A stretch of 47,187 bases of DNA from contig NZ_FMTY01000007.1 in NCBI RefSeq assembly GCF_900100625.1, forward strand, positions 86,293 to 133,479. The letters run 5' to 3'. The notes beneath the pieces were generated by a model. It worked only from the letters and a program-made list of their open reading frames with translations, made no database searches and was not told where the DNA came from. This stretch comes from Flavobacterium saliperosum (GTDB lineage: Bacteria; Bacteroidota; Bacteroidia; Flavobacteriales; Flavobacteriaceae). The position numbers and the translations under genes were made by a program. Position 1 is the first letter of the stretch, and each line of letters begins with the position of its first letter. Of the stretch, positions 44,116 to 47,187 are shown piece after piece.

Positions 44116-44639
44116 AAATGAAAAAATGTGGAACCAAATATATGAAATGTAAATAACTTTTCGCTTGGGATTCGTTTAAAGTGCGATTAATCCGATAAAC
44201 ACTCCTCGTTGTACAATGTGAAGAACACTTCATTTAAGATTGAGAACAGAAATGCTTTAAAGCAGCTGATTCTGGTTTTTATCGATTTTATTTGCTTTTG
44301 TCGATTTTTTTAACAAAAGACGTTTTATGATGTGAAAAATTTTTGAAATAAATTTGAATATGTGTTAAAATTTATCATTTTTGTTCAAATTTGAAATTTT
44401 TTAACAATTAGTTAATAATGAATATTCTACATACATGAAACAAAACTACTTTAGATTCCTTAGCGTTAGTGTATTTTATAAGCTATGAAAGCCTGTAAAA
44501 TAGGATCAAAACAGCAATCCTTGTTTTGATTTCCATCGAGATTTTAAAAATGCGGTTTATTCGGAAGTCATCTTTTGACAACCCGATGGATTCGCATGTC
44601 ATTTTTACACTGATAACAACCCTTTAACTCCTAATTATA
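44116..44639. other. AT-rich intergenic region with hairpin
   Basis: No long reading frame is supported. The hairpin ATCAAAACA (44505-44513)/TGTTTTGAT (44522-44530) with an 8-nt loop lies about 110 bp upstream of the next gene and could be part of its leader. It lacks a T-run, so it is not a normal terminator. A weak -7-like TACTTTAG is at 44448-44455. Only tiny reading frames, such as 14 codons from 44485, are seen. Confidence 0.5.
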
Positions 44640-44948
44640 ATGAAAAAATTGTTTTTGCTTATTTGCTTTTTTATGCTTTCCGTGACAATTTTTGGTCAGG
44701 AGACGCCTAAAAAAGACAATTTGACGATTACCGAAAAGTTAAAAAAATACGAAGGAACTTTTCAGATTCAGGTTAAAAACCCCCGACTCAAACCGGCAAT
44801 ACCTTACAACATAGATCAGCTCATAGAGGCCAACAGAACGGAAACGCAAGTTACTTATGTTCAATTGGGTTCTGCAGTCAGATTGATGGTTTTGCCTAAA
44901 AGTGAAATCCAAAAGAAAAGAAAATTAGATATAATTTCAACCTACTAG
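44640..44948 (+). CDS. Small secreted protein upstream of a large adhesin
   Basis: This 102-residue protein has a signal peptide (MKKLFLLICFFMLSVTIFG-Q) and a mature part of about 80 residues: TITEKLKKYEGTFQIQVKN, then PYNIDQLIEANRTETQVTYVQLG, and a basic C-terminus. I do not recognise a family. It lies 11 bp before the large adhesin gene, so the two are probably one transcript. A role in secretion or surface display of that adhesin is only an inference. Confidence 0.8.
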   Translation: MKKLFLLICFFMLSVTIFGQETPKKDNLTITEKLKKYEGTFQIQVKNPRLKPAIPYNIDQLIEANRTETQVTYVQLGSAVRLMVLPKSEIQKKRKLDIISTY

Positions 44949-44959
44949 ATTGAATTGTC

Positions 44960-47187
44960 ATGAAAAAAATATACTTGATATTTTTACTGTTAGTGTCGTT
45001 TGGAACTTGGGCTCAGACTCCTTCAAACGATGTTTGTAGCAATGCGTTGGCCGTTGCACTTCCTGCTTCGGGTAGTATTTGTTTTAATTCGTCCAATACC
45101 AACGCTACCAGTGATGGAATAATTACCTGCGACACTGCCGGACCCGGAAATGAGGTTTGGTTTACGTTTATCGCTACCAATGCCAATAACAGCGTTACGG
45201 TAACTCCTAATGGCGCTTCACCGCTTTCCAACGTGGTGGTTACCCTTATTGCTTCAGGTTGTGGCTCCGGAACATACGATATGTGTAATTCCGGAACCGG
45301 AACGAATGCCGTAACCAGTACATTAGGTTTGGTTCCCGGTACCCAGGTTTGGGTTTCAGTTGAGTCAAATGGAGCCAGTACTGGAGATTTTCAGGTGTGT
45401 ATCAATTCAACACCACCGGCAGCCAGTCCTGGGAACACCTGTAGTGCAGCTTCAAATGTTTGTGATAAATCGAGTATGAGTTATCCTGATCTTAGCGGAT
45501 TCAGTGCCAGTGGTGTTCAACCCGCATGTTTTGCGGCTCCGGTACGAAAAGACGTTTGGGTTAAATTTACGGTGGGGGTAACGGGAACATTAGAGTTTTT
45601 GGGTACTCCAATTGCTGCCGATGAATACGATTGGGCATTATATGATGTCACTTCGGGTTGTTTGGGAACATTGGTTTCCTGTAACTATAATTATGCCTCA
45701 GCCGGCCCTTTCAGTTGTGGTATTCCGGGATCTACTTTTGGGATGTTGGCCACAACCACAGGCGAACCCTGTCCGGCCGAATTTAATGCGCCAATAACGG
45801 TTACCGCCGGAAGAACATATGCTTTGCTTATTGACAATTACAGTCAGACCAACAATGGTTTCACATTGGATTGGGGAGGTACTTTTCAGATGGGGACTAC
45901 GGCTAATTTTACAGCTACACCGGCATCGTCCTGTTCTGTGCCTTTAGTGGTAACGATTACGAACAGTTCTGTAGGGGCTTCATCGTATTTATGGAATTTT
46001 GGTGATGGTACAACTTCAACAAGTCCTAATCCGGGAACCCATACCTATACCAGTACCGGAGATTATCTGATATCTCTTGTTGTAACCGGAAACGGATGTA
46101 CAAGTGTAATGTCAAAAAGGATAAACCTGAATGCGGGTCCTGTAATTGTCGTTAATCCGTCTTCGGCAACTATTTGTGCCGGGGATAGCGTAAATTTGAA
46201 CGGGGTCTTGTCTTTAGGGACACCATATAATGACCGATTGTTTTCCAATAATGTTAATACAGCCATACCCAATAATAATGCGACGGGGTTGACAAATGCG
46301 CTAACTTCAACCGGAATGGTCAATACGACGCTAACAACAGGTTCGGTACAATCCATCTGTTTTACCATTAACCATACCGATCACAGTGATATTGGAAGAG
46401 GGCCTGTCCCAACAGCCGTACAGATTACTGTAAACGGTAACACCTATAATTTCACACCACTTCCATTACCTGTTGTTAGCGGTACGGCAACTTATTGTTT
46501 TCCGCAAACGGTTTTGGATGCCATAAATGCAGCTGGAGGAAATGCCAATACTACTTGGACATTAAAAGTTGCCGATAACCGAGGAGGTGGCGGTGGAACC
46601 GGAAGTTTGGTCTCCTGGGCGGTTACCCTGAGAGATTTTAACAGCATTACCGGTTATTCATGGAGTCCGACAACAAATATGGTTAACAGTACCACTTTGT
46701 CTCCAACAGTTTCACCAACGACGAACACCACTTATACATTAACTGCTACTGATTTGTTCGGATGTTCCACTACTTACAATGTTCCCATTACAATAGGATC
46801 GTTGCCGACCTTAACCCTTACGTCATTGGCAGGAACTACAAATCAAGTAGTTTGTGTTAACAATCCAATTTCTACCATAACTTATGCTGTAGGTGGAGGC
46901 GCTACCGGAGCTTCCGTCTCAGGATTGCCAACGGGTGTTACAGGAAGTTATTCTGCAGGAGTCTTTACTATTAGTGGGACCCCTACAGTTGCCGGAACAT
47001 TTAATTATACCGTAACAACATCCGGAGGATGTACACCTGCGGCTACAGCTACAGGGACCATTACGGTTAACTCCAGTGTAGTACCGACAACTGGATTCAG
47101 TTATCCGACACCGGTTTGTAGTAACGGATCAAATCCGACACCAACGGGAGTAGCTGGTTTCACAACGGGTGGAACTTATTCGTCAAC
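44960..47187 (+). CDS. Large PKD/Ig-like adhesin, C-terminus beyond the window
   Basis: The reading frame from the ATG at 44960 is open for 742 codons to the window edge without a stop. It begins with a signal peptide (MKKIYLIFLLLVSFGTWAQ). Two related N-terminal beta-rich modules follow (CSNALAVALPASGSICF and CSAASNVCDKSSMSYPDLSG), then a PKD domain (SYLWNFGDGTTSTSP, near residue 345), a P-domain-like segment (SICFTINHTDHSDIG to SLVSWAVTLRDF), and PKD-like/SprB-like repeats (SGLPTGVTGSYSAGVFTISG; TTGFSYPTPVCSNGSNPTP). It is very rich in threonine, serine and glycine. The pattern fits gliding or surface adhesins such as SprB-like proteins, usually thousands of residues long with a T9SS tail, not seen here. 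Confidence 0.88.
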   Translation, partial: MKKIYLIFLLLVSFGTWAQTPSNDVCSNALAVALPASGSICFNSSNTNATSDGIITCDTAGPGNEVWFTFIATNANNSVTVTPNGASPLSNVVVTLIASGCGSGTYDMCNSGTGTNAVTSTLGLVPGTQVWVSVESNGASTGDFQVCINSTPPAASPGNTCSAASNVCDKSSMSYPDLSGFSASGVQPACFAAPVRKDVWVKFTVGVTGTLEFLGTPIAADEYDWALYDVTSGCLGTLVSCNYNYASAGPFSCGIPGSTFGMLATTTGEPCPAEFNAPITVTAGRTYALLIDNYSQTNNGFTLDWGGTFQMGTTANFTATPASSCSVPLVVTITNSSVGASSYLWNFGDGTTSTSPNPGTHTYTSTGDYLISLVVTGNGCTSVMSKRINLNAGPVIVVNPSSATICAGDSVNLNGVLSLGTPYNDRLFSNNVNTAIPNNNATGLTNALTSTGMVNTTLTTGSVQSICFTINHTDHSDIGRGPVPTAVQITVNGNTYNFTPLPLPVVSGTATYCFPQTVLDAINAAGGNANTTWTLKVADNRGGGGGTGSLVSWAVTLRDFNSITGYSWSPTTNMVNSTTLSPTVSPTTNTTYTLTATDLFGCSTTYNVPITIGSLPTLTLTSLAGTTNQVVCVNNPISTITYAVGGGATGASVSGLPTGVTGSYSAGVFTISGTPTVAGTFNYTVTTSGGCTPAATATGTITVNSSVVPTTGFSYPTPVCSNGSNPTPTGVAGFTTGGTYSS

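Noticed and set aside
45612..45797. Small plus-strand gene within the adhesin region
   Set aside because: It lies in another frame of the uninterrupted adhesin reading frame (44960 to window end).

Overview
The window looks like a chromosome segment of a Flavobacterium-type bacterium (Bacteroidota, Flavobacteriaceae). Four things support this. Many genes have an upstream -7 box matching TAnnTTTG and lack Shine-Dalgarno sequences. Four large secreted peptidases end in type IX secretion (T9SS) sorting domains of the YPNP type. The gene order panC-panD-YbhN-like-esterase-radA, divergent from glycogen-synthase-like-DUF4270-glmS, is familiar from flavobacteria. atpD-atpC stands apart from the rest of the ATP synthase genes. 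Genus-level assignment is an inference; no rRNA is present.

Layout. 1-220: a tRNA-Asn gene plus decayed tRNA copies, one of them interrupted by a palindrome. 293-8661: rseP (with an extra PDZ-like segment), a T9SS M1 aminopeptidase, serS, a small secreted protein, radA and an esterase-like protein that lacks the usual nucleophile serine. 8708-15379: a YbhN-like membrane protein, panD and panC, then divergently a one-domain glycogen-synthase-like protein, a DUF4270 lipoprotein and glmS. 15531-22877: atpD-atpC, a TPR protein, DUF4286, a NYN-OST-HTH protein, rsmA and mgtE. 23377-25014: a D-2-hydroxyacid dehydrogenase and an unknown 167-residue protein.

25071-29450 is the accessory part. It begins with a non-coding array of five 43-bp tandem repeats, with no indels, each made of two related 21/22-bp subunits carrying dyad symmetry. 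It is followed by an AT-rich, translationally coupled two-gene module (unknown soluble protein plus small multi-pass membrane protein), a lipoprotein, a VOC protein, and an intact REP-associated tyrosine transposase (RAYT) with four REP-type hairpins around it, three of them fused to terminators.

29455-47187: small unknown and membrane proteins, two VOC/TM2 genes, two tandem M43 metalloproteases and a convergent M12B-like metalloprotease (all T9SS cargo), ribF (best start is a near-leaderless TTG), an HTTM membrane protein, lpxH, a small secreted protein, and the first 742 codons of a large PKD-containing adhesin that runs off the right edge.

How the genes relate: the core parts cover cofactor synthesis (pantothenate, FAD), cell-envelope precursors (glmS, lpxH), ATP synthesis, translation (serS, rsmA, tRNA-Asn) and membrane proteolysis. 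The right half is dominated by secreted proteases and an adhesin, the typical output of a T9SS. The least explained parts are the 43-bp array and the adjoining two-gene module, then the REP/RAYT cluster and the palindrome-interrupted tRNA copy.
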